DNA from: Pseudescherichia sp031987975
Lineage (GTDB): Bacteria > Pseudomonadota > Gammaproteobacteria > Enterobacterales > Enterobacteriaceae
Assembly (NCBI RefSeq): GCF_031987975.1
Contig: NZ_DALZYX010000006.1
Span: 186,001 to 250,000 of the forward strand
Direction: 5' to 3'
DNA length: 64,000 nt
Below the pieces are notes generated by a model, which was not told the origin of the DNA, did not search any database, and saw only the letters and a list, made by a program, of their open reading frames with translations. Numbering within the stretch: the first letter of the stretch is position 1; the number at the start of each line of letters is the position of its first letter. This document shows positions 1-8,470 of the stretch, one piece after another. The translations under genes and the position numbers were made by a program.

Positions 1-88
1 ACACCAGTTTCTGCTCGATAGTCTGTTCCCAGTCGTAAACACCGATTGTGGTGATTACCGAAAGTTGCTCTATAAATACAATGTCCAT
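1..88 (-). CDS. folB: Dihydroneopterin aldolase, 5' end only
   Basis: The first 29 codons of FolB read leftward off the window edge, beginning MDIVFIEQLSVITTIGVYDW, which matches the start of the E. coli enzyme. FolB cleaves 7,8-dihydroneopterin to 6-hydroxymethyl-7,8-dihydropterin and glycolaldehyde in cytosolic folate synthesis, and also epimerises the substrate. The active-site residues lie outside the window. The gene is divergent from plsY, with about 107 bases between the two starts; this head-to-head arrangement is the E. coli one. The call rests on the N-terminus plus the neighbour. Confidence 0.9.
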   Translation of the reverse strand, partial: MDIVFIEQLSVITTIGVYDWEQTIEQKLV

Positions 89-195
89 CACGCACCGTCC
101 GCTTTTTGGCTAACCTGGATACCACTTTCAAAAAATTATGCGTATTATCCACGGATGCTGAGAATAAAACGACATTTTCAAAACGGAACAGCGTT

Positions 196-828
196 ATGAG
201 TGCAATCGCGCCTGGAATGATCCTCCTCGCGTACCTTTGCGGCTCAATCTCCAGCGCCATTCTGGTCTGCCGCATCGCGGGTCTGCCTGACCCTCGCGAG
301 AGTGGCTCCGGCAATCCCGGAGCGACCAACGTCCTGCGAATTGGCGGCAAGAGTGCAGCCGTAGCGGTACTGATTTTTGACGTGCTGAAAGGCATGCTCC
401 CGGTGTGGGGCGCTTATGCGCTGGGCGTTACCCCCTTCTGGCTGGGGCTGATTGCTATCGCCGCCTGTCTGGGCCACATCTGGCCGGTTTTCTTTGGTTT
501 TAAAGGCGGAAAAGGCGTGGCTACCGCGTTTGGCGCGATTGCGCCGATTGGCTGGGATCTTACCGGCGTCATGGCCGGCACCTGGCTGCTGACTATTCTT
601 CTGAGCGGCTACTCCTCTCTGGGGGCCATCGTCAGCGCGCTGATCGCCCCGTTCTATGTCTGGTGGTTTAAGCCCCAGTTTACCTTCCCGGTCTCGATGC
701 TTTCCTGCCTGATTCTGCTTCGTCATCACGACAATATTCAGCGCCTGTGGCGTCATCAGGAGACTAAAATCTGGACCAAGCTGAAGAAAAAGCGCGAGAA
801 AGATGAGGAAGTGAAGGAAGAAGAGTAG
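196..828 (+). CDS. plsY: Glycerol-3-phosphate acyltransferase PlsY
   Basis: PlsY is an inner-membrane enzyme that transfers the acyl group of acyl-phosphate to glycerol-3-phosphate, the first acylation in phospholipid synthesis. The 210-residue product has the family signatures SGSGNPGATN near residue 35 and FGFKGGKG near residue 97, which bind substrate phosphate, and several hydrophobic segments. The ATG at 196 is chosen because MSAIAPG is the E. coli N-terminus and GGAACA lies upstream; an in-frame start at 106 would add 30 residues that look like divergent promoter sequence. The C-terminus is a highly charged Lys/Glu tail. It is convergent with tsaD across a short hairpin. Confidence 0.96.
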   Translation: MSAIAPGMILLAYLCGSISSAILVCRIAGLPDPRESGSGNPGATNVLRIGGKSAAVAVLIFDVLKGMLPVWGAYALGVTPFWLGLIAIAACLGHIWPVFFGFKGGKGVATAFGAIAPIGWDLTGVMAGTWLLTILLSGYSSLGAIVSALIAPFYVWWFKPQFTFPVSMLSCLILLRHHDNIQRLWRHQETKIWTKLKKKREKDEEVKEEE

Positions 829-854
829 GCCCGGCCAGCAGAGCGCCACCGGGC
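829..854. terminator. Hairpin between convergent plsY and tsaD
   Basis: GCCCGG at 829-834 can pair with CCGGGC at 849-854, immediately after the plsY stop and just before the tsaD stop. There is no strong U-run on either side, so termination is an inference from position; it could equally be a small REP-like element. Confidence 0.4.
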
Positions 855-864
855 TAAAAGGCAA

Positions 865-1878
865 TTATGCCGCCGGTAGCTCCGCCAGCGGCCAGCGCGG
901 ACGCACGCTCACGCTGAGATCGGCCAGGCTACCCGCCTTCAGACGCACCATGCCCGCATAGGCGATCATCGCCCCATTATCGGTACAAAACTCCGGTCGC
1001 GCATAGAAGACTTCACCCCGACGCTTCTGCATCATCTCTGCCAGCTTCGCTCGCAGCGTACGGTTGGCGCTCACGCCGCCCGCCATCACCAGCCGCTTAA
1101 AGCCGGTCTGATCCAGGCCGCGCTTGCACTTGATCATCAGGGTATCCACCACCGCATCCTCAAAGGCGCGGGCGATATCCGCCCGGGTCTGGTCGTCATT
1201 ACCGTTGTTACGAATGGTATTGGCGGCAAAGGTCTTGAGACCGGAGAAGCTGAAGTCCAGACCTGGACGATCGGTCATCGGACGCGGGAAAACAAAGCGC
1301 CCTTCCGTGCCGTCAGCCGCCATTTTCGACAGCATTGGCCCGCCGGGATAGTCCAGCCCCAGCAGCTTCGCCGTCTTATCGAACGCCTCACCGGCGGCAT
1401 CGTCAATGGATTCCCCCAGCAATTCATACTGGCCGATACCGGTCACGCTAATCAGCTGCGTATGGCCGCCGGAGACCAGCAGCGCCACAAACGGAAACTC
1501 GGGCGGATTCTCTTCCAGCATCGGAGCCAGCAGATGCCCTTCCATATGGTGAACCGCGATGGCCGGCACGTTCCAGGCGAACGCCAGCGAGCGTCCTACC
1601 GTTGCGCCGACCAGCAGCGCCCCGACCAGGCCAGGGCCTGCGGTATAGGCCACAGCATCGATATCTTTAGCGGCCAGATTTGCCTCTTTCAGCGCGGCCT
1701 GGATCAGCGGCACGGTTTTGCGCACGTGATCGCGGGAGGCCAGCTCCGGCACCACGCCGCCGTAGTCAGCGTGCAGTTTCACCTGACTATACAATTGGTT
1801 GGCTAAAAGCCCGTTTTCATCATCGTAGATGGCGATGCCGGTTTCATCGCAGGATGTTTCAATTCCCAATACACGCAT
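865..1878 (-). CDS. tsaD: tRNA N6-adenosine threonylcarbamoyltransferase TsaD
   Basis: TsaD transfers the threonylcarbamoyl group from threonylcarbamoyl-AMP to A37 of ANN-decoding tRNAs, working with TsaB and TsaE after TsaC has made the intermediate. The 337-residue length is standard. The Kae1/Qri7 family features are present: the N-terminal ETSCDET motif, the metal-binding HHMEGH motif near residues 110-115, and the ASKHA-fold loops SGGHTQL and AGGVSANRTLR. It is divergent from rpsU, as in other enterobacteria, and its start is about 70 bases upstream of the rpsU promoter on the opposite strand. Confidence 0.97.
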   Translation of the reverse strand: MRVLGIETSCDETGIAIYDDENGLLANQLYSQVKLHADYGGVVPELASRDHVRKTVPLIQAALKEANLAAKDIDAVAYTAGPGLVGALLVGATVGRSLAFAWNVPAIAVHHMEGHLLAPMLEENPPEFPFVALLVSGGHTQLISVTGIGQYELLGESIDDAAGEAFDKTAKLLGLDYPGGPMLSKMAADGTEGRFVFPRPMTDRPGLDFSFSGLKTFAANTIRNNGNDDQTRADIARAFEDAVVDTLMIKCKRGLDQTGFKRLVMAGGVSANRTLRAKLAEMMQKRRGEVFYARPEFCTDNGAMIAYAGMVRLKAGSLADLSVSVRPRWPLAELPAA

Positions 1879-1945
1879 GGCTATTCTTTACCTCTTTGCA
1901 ATACCGCGCAGTGTAGGGTCATGGACGGTGGTTGTAAAACTATTG

Positions 1946-1975
1946 TTCAACCCAGACGCAGAGGTCGTGTATACT
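1946..1975 (+). promoter_or_regulatory. Candidate main promoter of rpsU-dnaG-rpoD
   Basis: A -10 hexamer TATACT at 1970-1975 with an upstream TG lies 18 bases after TTCAAC at 1946-1951. It sits about 145 bases before rpsU, where the macromolecular synthesis operon is known to start in E. coli. The -35 match is weak, and I could not identify a clear LexA box. Confidence 0.5.
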
Positions 1976-2079
1976 CCCCCTCCTTATGAGAGCGCCCTTG
2001 TAAAAAGGGCTGCGGTGCTTTACAAAGCAGCAGCATTTGCAGTAAAATTCCGCACCATTTTGAAATAAGCTGGCGTTGA

Positions 2080-2334
<255 letters not shown>

Positions 2335-2338
2335 TTAG

Positions 2339-2362
2339 CTGAGGGTGTTGACCCTCAGTTTA
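2339..2362 (+). terminator. Internal attenuating terminator between rpsU and dnaG
   Basis: CTGAGGGT and ACCCTCAG form an 8-bp stem with a GTTG loop, followed only by a short TTT. It lies five bases after the rpsU stop. In E. coli a partial terminator at this place lowers transcription into dnaG; the short U-run here agrees with a leaky terminator. Confidence 0.8.
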
Positions 2363-2470
2363 CAGACAGAGTTGTAGTTGTAAGGCCGTGCTTCCGAAAG
2401 GAATGCGCGGCTTATTTTCGTTTATAATCTGACATACCTTAACGCATCACGCTAAAGGTAGACGGGGCCT

Positions 2471-4216
2471 ATGGCTGGACGAATCCCACGAGTCTTTATT
2501 AATGACCTGCTGGCACGCACCGACATCGTCGATCTCATCGACGCGCGGGTGAAGCTGAAAAAGCAGGGCAAGAATTTTCACGCGTGCTGTCCGTTCCATA
2601 ACGAAAAAACCCCCTCTTTCACCGTGAACGGTGAGAAACAGTTTTACCACTGCTTCGGCTGCGGCGCCCACGGCAACGCCATCGACTTTCTGATGAACTA
2701 CGACAAGCTTGAGTTCGTCGAGACCGTTGAAGAGCTGGCGGCGATGCACAACCTCGACGTGCCGTATGAAGCGGGCAACGGTCCAAGCCAGATTGAGCGC
2801 CACCAGCGGCAGACGCTCTACCAGCTGATGGACGGGCTAAACGCCTTTTATCAGCAATCTCTGAACCAGCCAGCGGCTGAACCTGCGCGCCAGTATCTGG
2901 TCCAGCGCGGCTTAAGCAGCGAAGTGATTACCCGCTTTGCCATTGGCTATGCTCCACCCGGCTGGGACAACGTTTTAAAGCGCTTTGGCGGCAACGGCGA
3001 GAATCGCCAGTCGCTGACCGACGCGGGCATGTTAGTCACTAACGATCGCGGGCGTACCTACGATCGATTCCGCGAACGCGTGATGTTCCCTATCCGCGAC
3101 AAACGTGGCCGGGTGATTGGTTTTGGTGGTCGTGTCATGGGTGATGGCATGCCGAAATACCTCAACTCCCCGGAAACCGATATTTTCCATAAGGGCCGCC
3201 AGCTGTATGGCCTTTATGAAGCGCAGCAGGATAACCCTGAGCCGCCGCGCCTGCTGGTGGTCGAAGGCTATATGGACGTGGTCGCGTTGGCGCAGTACGA
3301 CATTAATTATGCCGTCGCCTCGCTGGGTACTTCCACCACCGCCGAGCATATCCAGCTGCTGTTCCGCGTCACCAACAGCGTGATCTGCTGCTACGACGGC
3401 GACCGTGCAGGCCGTGAAGCCGCATGGCGTGCGCTGGAGACGGCGCTGCCGTACATGACCGACGGACGTCAGCTACGCTTTATGTTTCTGCCCGACGGCG
3501 AAGATCCGGATACGCTGGTGCGTAAAGAGGGCAAGGCGGCGTTCGAAGCGCGGATGGAGCAGGCTCAGCCGCTCTCCACGTTTCTGTTTAACAGCCTGAT
3601 GCCGCAGGTAGACCTGAGCACCCCTGACGGTCGCGCGCAGCTGAGCACGCTGGCGCTGCCGCTGATAAGTCAGGTACCGGGCGAGACGCTGCGTATCTAT
3701 CTCCGGCAGGAACTGGGTAATAAATTAGGCATTCTTGACGATAACCAGCTTGAACGTTTAATGCCGAAGCAGTCCGAAAGTGGTCAGCCACGCCCGGCAC
3801 CGCAGCTAAAACGGACTACCATGCGTATACTGATAGGATTGCTGGTGCAGAACCCGGAGCTGGCTCCGCTGGTGCCACCGCTGGACGGTCTGGATCCGGC
3901 GAAGCTACCCGGACTTGGCTTATTCGTCCAGTTGGTCAACACTTGTCTGTCGCAGCCAGGTCTGACCACCGGACAGCTTTTAGAGCAGTATCGCGGCACA
4001 AATGAGGCCGCCACCCTTGAAAAACTGTCCATGTGGGACGATATAGCAGATAAGGATATCGCAGAAAAGACCTTCACCGATGCGTTGAACCATATGTTCG
4101 ACTCGGTGCTTGAGCTACGGCTCTCTGAATTGATCGCGCGGGCGCGGACCCACGGGTTAACCCCCGCCGAGCGCGAAGAGGTGCGTGTGATTAACGAAGC
4201 GCGCGCCCGGAAGTGA
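2471..4216 (+). CDS. dnaG: DNA primase
   Basis: DnaG synthesises the RNA primers for both strands at the replication fork, recruited by DnaB helicase. The 581-residue protein shows the N-terminal CHC2 zinc finger (CPFHNEK and CFGCGAHGN, about residues 40-64), the TOPRIM catalytic core (LLVVEGYMDV near residue 265 and CYDGDRAG near residue 310), and a C-terminal DnaB-binding helical domain. It is the middle gene of the rpsU-dnaG-rpoD operon. The start has no strong ribosome-binding site (GGTAGACGGGGCCTATG), in line with the known low translation of primase. Confidence 0.98.
   Translation: MAGRIPRVFINDLLARTDIVDLIDARVKLKKQGKNFHACCPFHNEKTPSFTVNGEKQFYHCFGCGAHGNAIDFLMNYDKLEFVETVEELAAMHNLDVPYEAGNGPSQIERHQRQTLYQLMDGLNAFYQQSLNQPAAEPARQYLVQRGLSSEVITRFAIGYAPPGWDNVLKRFGGNGENRQSLTDAGMLVTNDRGRTYDRFRERVMFPIRDKRGRVIGFGGRVMGDGMPKYLNSPETDIFHKGRQLYGLYEAQQDNPEPPRLLVVEGYMDVVALAQYDINYAVASLGTSTTAEHIQLLFRVTNSVICCYDGDRAGREAAWRALETALPYMTDGRQLRFMFLPDGEDPDTLVRKEGKAAFEARMEQAQPLSTFLFNSLMPQVDLSTPDGRAQLSTLALPLISQVPGETLRIYLRQELGNKLGILDDNQLERLMPKQSESGQPRPAPQLKRTTMRILIGLLVQNPELAPLVPPLDGLDPAKLPGLGLFVQLVNTCLSQPGLTTGQLLEQYRGTNEAATLEKLSMWDDIADKDIAEKTFTDALNHMFDSVLELRLSELIARARTHGLTPAEREEVRVINEARARK
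4014..4050 (+). promoter_or_regulatory. Candidate heat-shock promoter of rpoD inside dnaG
   Basis: CCCTTGAA at 4014-4021 fits a sigma-32 -35 element and lies near the 3' end of dnaG, where E. coli has its heat-shock promoter for rpoD. The surrounding bases up to the GATATAGC stretch resemble the K-12 sequence as I recall it. The -10 is not a strong consensus match, so the call rests partly on position. Confidence 0.45.
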
Positions 4217-4365
4217 ATTTAACGGCTTAAGTGCCGAATAGCGATCGGGTAGATCCCGACAGCCGCTTCGAGGGCAGCGGCAAAAATATAAGCACGCCTT
4301 CGCTTTAAAGGTTGGCAGCACCACCGCCGACACCAATCAAACGAATTAAGTGTGGATACCGTCTT

Positions 4366-6213
4366 ATGGAGCAAAACCCGCAGTCACAGCTGAAACTTCT
4401 TGTCCAACGTGGTAAGGAGCAAGGCTATTTGACCTATGCCGAGGTCAATGACCATCTGCCGGAAGATATCGTCGACTCCGACCAGATCGAAGACATCATC
4501 CAAATGATCAACGACATGGGCATTCAGGTGATGGAAGAAGCACCTGATGCCGACGATCTGCTGCTCGCTGAAAACTCAAATAACACGGATGAAGATGCGG
4601 AAGAAGCAGCGGCTCAGGTTCTGTCGAGCGTTGAATCTGAAATCGGGCGCACCACTGACCCGGTACGTATGTACATGCGCGAAATGGGTACGGTGGAGCT
4701 GCTGACCCGTGAAGGCGAAATCGACATCGCAAAACGCATTGAGGATGGTATTAACCAGGTTCAGTGCTCCGTTGCCGAGTATCCGGAAGCGATCACCTAT
4801 CTGCTGGAGCAGTACGATCGCGTTGAAGCGGAAGAGGCACGCCTTTCTGACCTGATCACTGGCTTTGTTGATCCGAATGCCGAAGAAGATCTGGCTCCGA
4901 CCGCGACGCACGTTGGCTCTGAGCTTTCTCAGGAAGAGCTGGATGACGACGAAGACGAAGATGAAGACGAAGACAGCGACGACAGCAGCGATGACGATAA
5001 CAGCATCGATCCAGAGCTGGCTCGCGAGAAATTCGGCGAACTGCGTGCACAGTACGAAGTTACCCGCGACACCATCAAAGCGAAAGGCCGCAGCCACGCA
5101 GCCTCTCAGGAGGAGATCCTTAAGCTCTCCGAGGTGTTTAAACAGTTCCGTCTGGTGCCGAAACAGTTCGACTACCTGGTAAACAGCATGCGCGTCATGA
5201 TGGACCGCGTGCGCACCCAGGAGCGCATCATCATGAAGATGTGCGTTGAGCAGTGCAAAATGCCGAAGAAGAACTTCATCACCCTCTTCACCGGCAACGA
5301 AACCAGCGAGACCTGGTTCAATGCTGCGCTGGCGATGAACAAGCCGTGGTCCGAGAAGCTGCAGGACGTGGCTGAAGACGTGCATCGTGGCCTGCAGAAG
5401 CTGCAACAGATTGAAGAAGAGACCGGCCTGACCATCGAACAGGTCAAGGATATCAACCGTCGCATGTCCATCGGCGAAGCGAAAGCGCGTCGTGCGAAGA
5501 AAGAGATGGTGGAAGCGAACCTGCGTCTGGTTATTTCTATCGCTAAGAAGTACACCAACCGTGGCCTGCAGTTCCTCGACCTGATTCAGGAAGGCAACAT
5601 CGGCCTGATGAAAGCGGTTGATAAGTTTGAATACCGTCGTGGCTATAAGTTCTCGACCTATGCCACCTGGTGGATCCGTCAGGCGATCACCCGCTCTATC
5701 GCGGACCAGGCGCGTACCATCCGTATCCCGGTGCATATGATTGAGACCATCAACAAGCTCAACCGTATCTCCCGTCAGATGCTGCAGGAGATGGGCCGCG
5801 AACCGACGCCGGAAGAGCTGGCCGAGCGTATGCTGATGCCGGAAGATAAGATCCGCAAGGTGCTGAAGATCGCCAAAGAGCCAATCTCCATGGAGACGCC
5901 GATTGGTGACGACGAAGATTCGCATCTGGGTGATTTCATCGAGGATACCACCCTCGAGCTGCCGCTGGACTCTGCCACTACCGAGAGCCTGCGTGCCGCA
6001 ACGCACGACGTACTGGCTGGCCTGACCGCCCGTGAAGCGAAAGTGCTGCGTATGCGTTTCGGTATCGATATGAACACTGACCACACTCTGGAAGAGGTGG
6101 GTAAGCAGTTCGACGTTACCCGTGAACGTATCCGTCAGATCGAAGCGAAAGCGCTGCGTAAGCTGCGCCACCCGAGCCGCTCTGAAGTGCTGCGTAGTTT
6201 CCTCGACGATTAA
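4366..6213 (+). CDS. rpoD: RNA polymerase sigma factor RpoD (sigma-70)
   Basis: RpoD is the housekeeping sigma factor that directs RNA polymerase to -10/-35 promoters. The 615-residue protein carries region 1.1 (residues 1-80), region 1.2, a non-conserved region with a strongly acidic run at about 193-213, region 2 with the -10 recognition helix (YATWWIRQAITRSIADQART), region 3, and region 4 with a C-terminal helix-turn-helix (VTRERIRQIEAKALRKLRHP). The ATG at 4366 gives the MEQNPQSQLK start of E. coli; an upstream in-frame start at 4312 would add 18 residues with no counterpart. It ends the operon at a strong terminator. Confidence 0.98.
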   Translation: MEQNPQSQLKLLVQRGKEQGYLTYAEVNDHLPEDIVDSDQIEDIIQMINDMGIQVMEEAPDADDLLLAENSNNTDEDAEEAAAQVLSSVESEIGRTTDPVRMYMREMGTVELLTREGEIDIAKRIEDGINQVQCSVAEYPEAITYLLEQYDRVEAEEARLSDLITGFVDPNAEEDLAPTATHVGSELSQEELDDDEDEDEDEDSDDSSDDDNSIDPELAREKFGELRAQYEVTRDTIKAKGRSHAASQEEILKLSEVFKQFRLVPKQFDYLVNSMRVMMDRVRTQERIIMKMCVEQCKMPKKNFITLFTGNETSETWFNAALAMNKPWSEKLQDVAEDVHRGLQKLQQIEEETGLTIEQVKDINRRMSIGEAKARRAKKEMVEANLRLVISIAKKYTNRGLQFLDLIQEGNIGLMKAVDKFEYRRGYKFSTYATWWIRQAITRSIADQARTIRIPVHMIETINKLNRISRQMLQEMGREPTPEELAERMLMPEDKIRKVLKIAKEPISMETPIGDDEDSHLGDFIEDTTLELPLDSATTESLRAATHDVLAGLTAREAKVLRMRFGIDMNTDHTLEEVGKQFDVTRERIRQIEAKALRKLRHPSRSEVLRSFLDD

Positions 6214-6228
6214 TCGTTACCGTTAAAA

Positions 6229-6257
6229 GAAAAGCCCTCTCCGGAGGGCTTTTTTAT
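6229..6257 (+). terminator. Terminator of the rpsU-dnaG-rpoD operon
   Basis: AAAGCCCTC, a CCGG-containing turn and GAGGGCTTTTTTATT make a classic intrinsic terminator 15 bases after the rpoD stop. The A-run on the left side would let it also end mug transcripts coming from the other strand. Confidence 0.93.
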
Positions 6258-6273
6258 TGGCTGTGATTTACGC

Positions 6274-6780
6274 CTACAATCCCCTTGCCACTAATGCCTG
6301 ATCCAACTCCCTATATGACTCCACCAGCTTATCCAGCGTCGCACGGTTTAAGCCGCTGGGGTTCGGCAGCACCCATACTTCGGTGGCACCGATAGTAATG
6401 TTCTGTTTCCCCCATGCCACGCCGCGCTGGCTGAATGCCTGCTCAAAAGCCTGCTTGCCGAGGATCGCCAGCGCGTCCGGCTGGTAGTCCTCAATTTTCT
6501 TGATCAGGTCCCGTCCGCCGGTACGCAGCTCGTGCAGCTCCACCTCACTGGCCTGCACCGTTGGGCGCTCCACCAGCATGGTGATGCCACAGCGGGTATC
6601 CAGCAGCCGCTGCTCCTCTTCCGGCTTCAGCAGCTGCTCCGTAAAGCCCGCCTGGTAGATCACCTTCCAGAAACGGTTACCGGGATGCGCGAAGTGGAAA
6701 CCCGTGTGGGCCGACGATTTGCCTGGATTGATGCCGCAAAACACCACCCGCAGGCCCGGCGCGAGAATATCGTTTATCAT
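6274..6780 (-). CDS. mug: G/U mismatch-specific DNA glycosylase
   Basis: Mug removes uracil and 3,N4-ethenocytosine from mismatches with guanine in double-stranded DNA. The 168-residue product has the family motifs GINPG near the N-terminus (residues 16-20) and NPSGLNR near residue 140, the intercalating/catalytic loops of the uracil-DNA glycosylase superfamily. The ATG at 6780 is preferred over others at 6783 and 6804: it is five bases after GGAG and aligns with the E. coli start. It is convergent with rpoD and divergent from the ileX tRNA. Confidence 0.95.
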   Translation of the reverse strand: MINDILAPGLRVVFCGINPGKSSAHTGFHFAHPGNRFWKVIYQAGFTEQLLKPEEEQRLLDTRCGITMLVERPTVQASEVELHELRTGGRDLIKKIEDYQPDALAILGKQAFEQAFSQRGVAWGKQNITIGATEVWVLPNPSGLNRATLDKLVESYRELDQALVARGL

Positions 6781-6866
6781 CATTGCTCCAGGTGAATTGT
6801 CCAAAATTTAGGTATAACGGGTTGATTATAGGTTGTTTACAAAAGCACCATGTACACCCGAATGAC

Positions 6867-6895
6867 TGGATTGCAGCCACCAGTTACATTATAAT
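6867..6895 (+). promoter_or_regulatory. Candidate promoter of the ileX tRNA gene
   Basis: A perfect TATAAT at 6890-6895 lies ten bases before the tRNA 5' end. At 17-bp spacing the -35 region reads TGGATT, a weak match. The bases after the -10 (CCCTCGCC) form a GC-rich discriminator as expected for stringently controlled tRNA promoters. Confidence 0.6.
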
Positions 6896-6905
6896 CCCTC
6901 GCCAC

Positions 6906-6981
6906 GGCCCCTTAGCTCAGTGGTTAGAGCAGGCGACTCATAATCGCTTGGTCGTTGGTTCAAACCCAACAGGGGCCACCA
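6906..6981 (+). tRNA. ileX: tRNA-Ile2, CAU anticodon (lysidine-modified)
   Basis: A 76-base tRNA with an encoded CCA end. The acceptor stem GGCCCCU pairs with AGGGGCC, the D arm contains AGCTCAGTGGTTAGAGC, and the T arm contains GGTTCAAACC. The anticodon reads CAU with a D arm and acceptor stem matching E. coli ileX rather than initiator or elongator Met tRNA; the C34 would be changed to lysidine by TilS to read AUA. The gene lies next to mug as in E. coli, and the accessory block begins just downstream. Confidence 0.93.
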
Positions 6982-7025
6982 AATCGAGAATGGATTAGTA
7001 CCAGGTATAGCTAATTAATCCAGAG

Positions 7026-7060
7026 AAACCCGCGCCCTATCGAGGTTTGCGGGTTTTTTT
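7026..7060 (+). terminator. Terminator downstream of ileX
   Basis: AACCCGC at 7027-7033 pairs with GCGGGTT at 7049-7055, followed by a run of T. It ends the tRNA transcript about 45 bases after the CCA end. The sequence between the tRNA and the hairpin shows no further gene. Confidence 0.88.
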
Positions 7061-7113
7061 ATTGCCTGGAGTGTATCGCTCGTGCCAACCATACGGCCAC
7101 TGCCTGGACTGAA

Positions 7114-7611
7114 TTAGGCAGCAAGTGTTGGACGCTTAGCCCAGCTATCGGAGTGCATTATATTACCATCCAGATAATGCCATGTAATTTTCTCGTACCG
7201 AAACTCAACAATTTCCATATGATTAAATTTTTCTTTGTTGGCGTCTTTAATATCCAGCATGACAGGCATCACATTCACCACTTTCACATTTTCCAGCAGA
7301 ACGTTGAAATATTCTTCCTCCTGCCCTGCATCATTGATACGATAAAATTTCAGCTCGGCTGATTTCAACGCCTGCCCGGTGGTTAGCGCCTTATAAAGAT
7401 AAGGTGAAGATGAATCAATTTCTTTTTCAATCATATACGCCATATGCTGCCGAAGGCCAGTTTGCTTGCCGCTGGCGTTATCTGTGGGAGTACTTACCCT
7501 ATGATGCAGTCCTAGCGCTTCAATACTCCCCTCCCGGTCCTTAACATCCGCTGAACCTGTAATAACGTTACCGCCGTCATCTTTCAAAAATAGATAAACA
7601 GGAATGGCCAT
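7114..7611 (-). CDS. hcp: Hcp family type VI secretion tube protein (orphan)
   Basis: Hcp forms the hexameric ring that stacks into the inner tube of the type VI secretion system and carries small effectors in its lumen. The 165-residue product begins MAIPVYLFLKDDGG and has the beta-rich Hcp1 pattern with GLHHRVSTPTDNASGKQTG, KEIDSSSPYLYKAL and HMEIVEFRYEKITWHYLDG. No extra C-terminal effector domain is present. It is the last gene of a three-gene leftward unit, two bases after the immunity-like gene, with AGGA eight bases before its ATG. No baseplate, sheath or VgrG gene occurs in the window, so the machine must be encoded elsewhere. Confidence 0.9.
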   Translation of the reverse strand: MAIPVYLFLKDDGGNVITGSADVKDREGSIEALGLHHRVSTPTDNASGKQTGLRQHMAYMIEKEIDSSSPYLYKALTTGQALKSAELKFYRINDAGQEEEYFNVLLENVKVVNVMPVMLDIKDANKEKFNHMEIVEFRYEKITWHYLDGNIMHSDSWAKRPTLAA

Positions 7612-7613
7612 TA

Positions 7614-8111
7614 CTAATTATCCTCATTAAACCCGTTTGATTCACCAATGACATTCACCATGGTGTCAATACATGCTTTACTGGATGGCACTTTATAGAG
7701 TGCCCGGATGGCATCGGCGATATATTGATTAAGCTGGATCTCTGTCATGCTGTAAAACGGTAGCCCACATACAACTTCCTGACTGAGCGGGGTGTAACGC
7801 TCGGTCATGATGTTGAGAACAGCAACAGGATTATGTGGGATTGCCATTCCTACCGCCTCACTCAGTGTTTCCGCTGAATCAGCATCGCTGCCGGGAGCCA
7901 GTAACGCGGCAACCCTGAGCCAATCCGCACCACCTTTTCCGATCTCTCTGGTGACAAATTGCCATTCAGCTTCGTCATTGTCATACAGGCTTGATATGAC
8001 GGCCTGTGCCCCCTTTTGCTTTATCTGCTCCGTTAATTGCTGTGTGGTGGGATGTGCCGCTACAATTATTGGAATAAAAAGCAAAGAACAGGCGAACACT
8101 ATTTTCCTCAT
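7614..8111 (-). CDS. Periplasmic protein, candidate Tldi1-type immunity protein
   Basis: The 165-residue product starts with a signal peptide (MRKIVFACSLLFIPIIVAA) and is predicted to be exported to the periplasm. It is helical and acidic, with two cysteines in the second half (VVCGLPF and SKACIDT) that could form a disulfide. Its ATG overlaps the TGA of the upstream effector gene as ATGA, which implies coupled translation. Cognate immunity proteins of Tlde1 effectors are periplasmic, since the effector acts on peptidoglycan precursors there; the position and export signal therefore suggest immunity. I do not recognise the family firmly from sequence alone. Confidence 0.65.
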   Translation of the reverse strand: MRKIVFACSLLFIPIIVAAHPTTQQLTEQIKQKGAQAVISSLYDNDEAEWQFVTREIGKGGADWLRVAALLAPGSDADSAETLSEAVGMAIPHNPVAVLNIMTERYTPLSQEVVCGLPFYSMTEIQLNQYIADAIRALYKVPSSKACIDTMVNVIGESNGFNEDN

Positions 8112-8470
8112 TGAGTTACCACCAGTATTGTATCACTGCTGTTTAGGATTTTTAGCCGGAGAGCCTCACCATCAATAATGATGCAACCTTTAGATGCAGT
8201 GTGCGCCCCGGATCTCATCCCACCATGAATTCGAAACTCACTGCGGCCATATGTATTTGTTCCCAGAATAGGGTCAAGAATAATGGTAACTTTTGTGACG
8301 GTGTCGTGAGCACCAGCAATCCTGTAATGTCCTTGAGGAATGGGACCAACGCTACTCTCACGCTCCATAGCGGGATTGTTTTCCCCCTGCCCTAGTCCAC
8401 TATATCCTTTGGCAAAAAATGCTCCGTTATGCCTAAGCACGCCTGTGCTCTGACTATATTCCCAGCTCAT
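8108..8470 (-). CDS. Tlde1-like L,D-transpeptidase effector (DUF2778)
   Basis: The 120-residue product has the DUF2778 layout: MSWEYSQSTGVLRHNG at the start, a VGPIPQGHYRI strand, and the catalytic region with His82 (FRIHGG) and Cys96 (SKGCI), spaced as in Tlde1. The Salmonella Tlde1 family are type VI effectors that cut tetrapeptide stems and exchange D-amino acids in the target periplasm. The start at 8470 is supported by AAGGAG seven bases upstream; an in-frame GTG at 8575 would add 35 residues that look unrelated. It is the first gene of the effector, immunity, hcp unit. Cargo delivery by the linked Hcp is an inference. Confidence 0.8.
   Translation of the reverse strand: MSWEYSQSTGVLRHNGAFFAKGYSGLGQGENNPAMERESSVGPIPQGHYRIAGAHDTVTKVTIILDPILGTNTYGRSEFRIHGGMRSGAHTASKGCIIIDGEALRLKILNSSDTILVVTQ

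Noticed and set aside
4576..6171. A 531-codon open frame antisense to rpoD
   Set aside because: It is the mirror of the highly conserved rpoD frame in GC-rich DNA; it has no ribosome-binding site, no recognisable domain and a composition typical of antisense frames.
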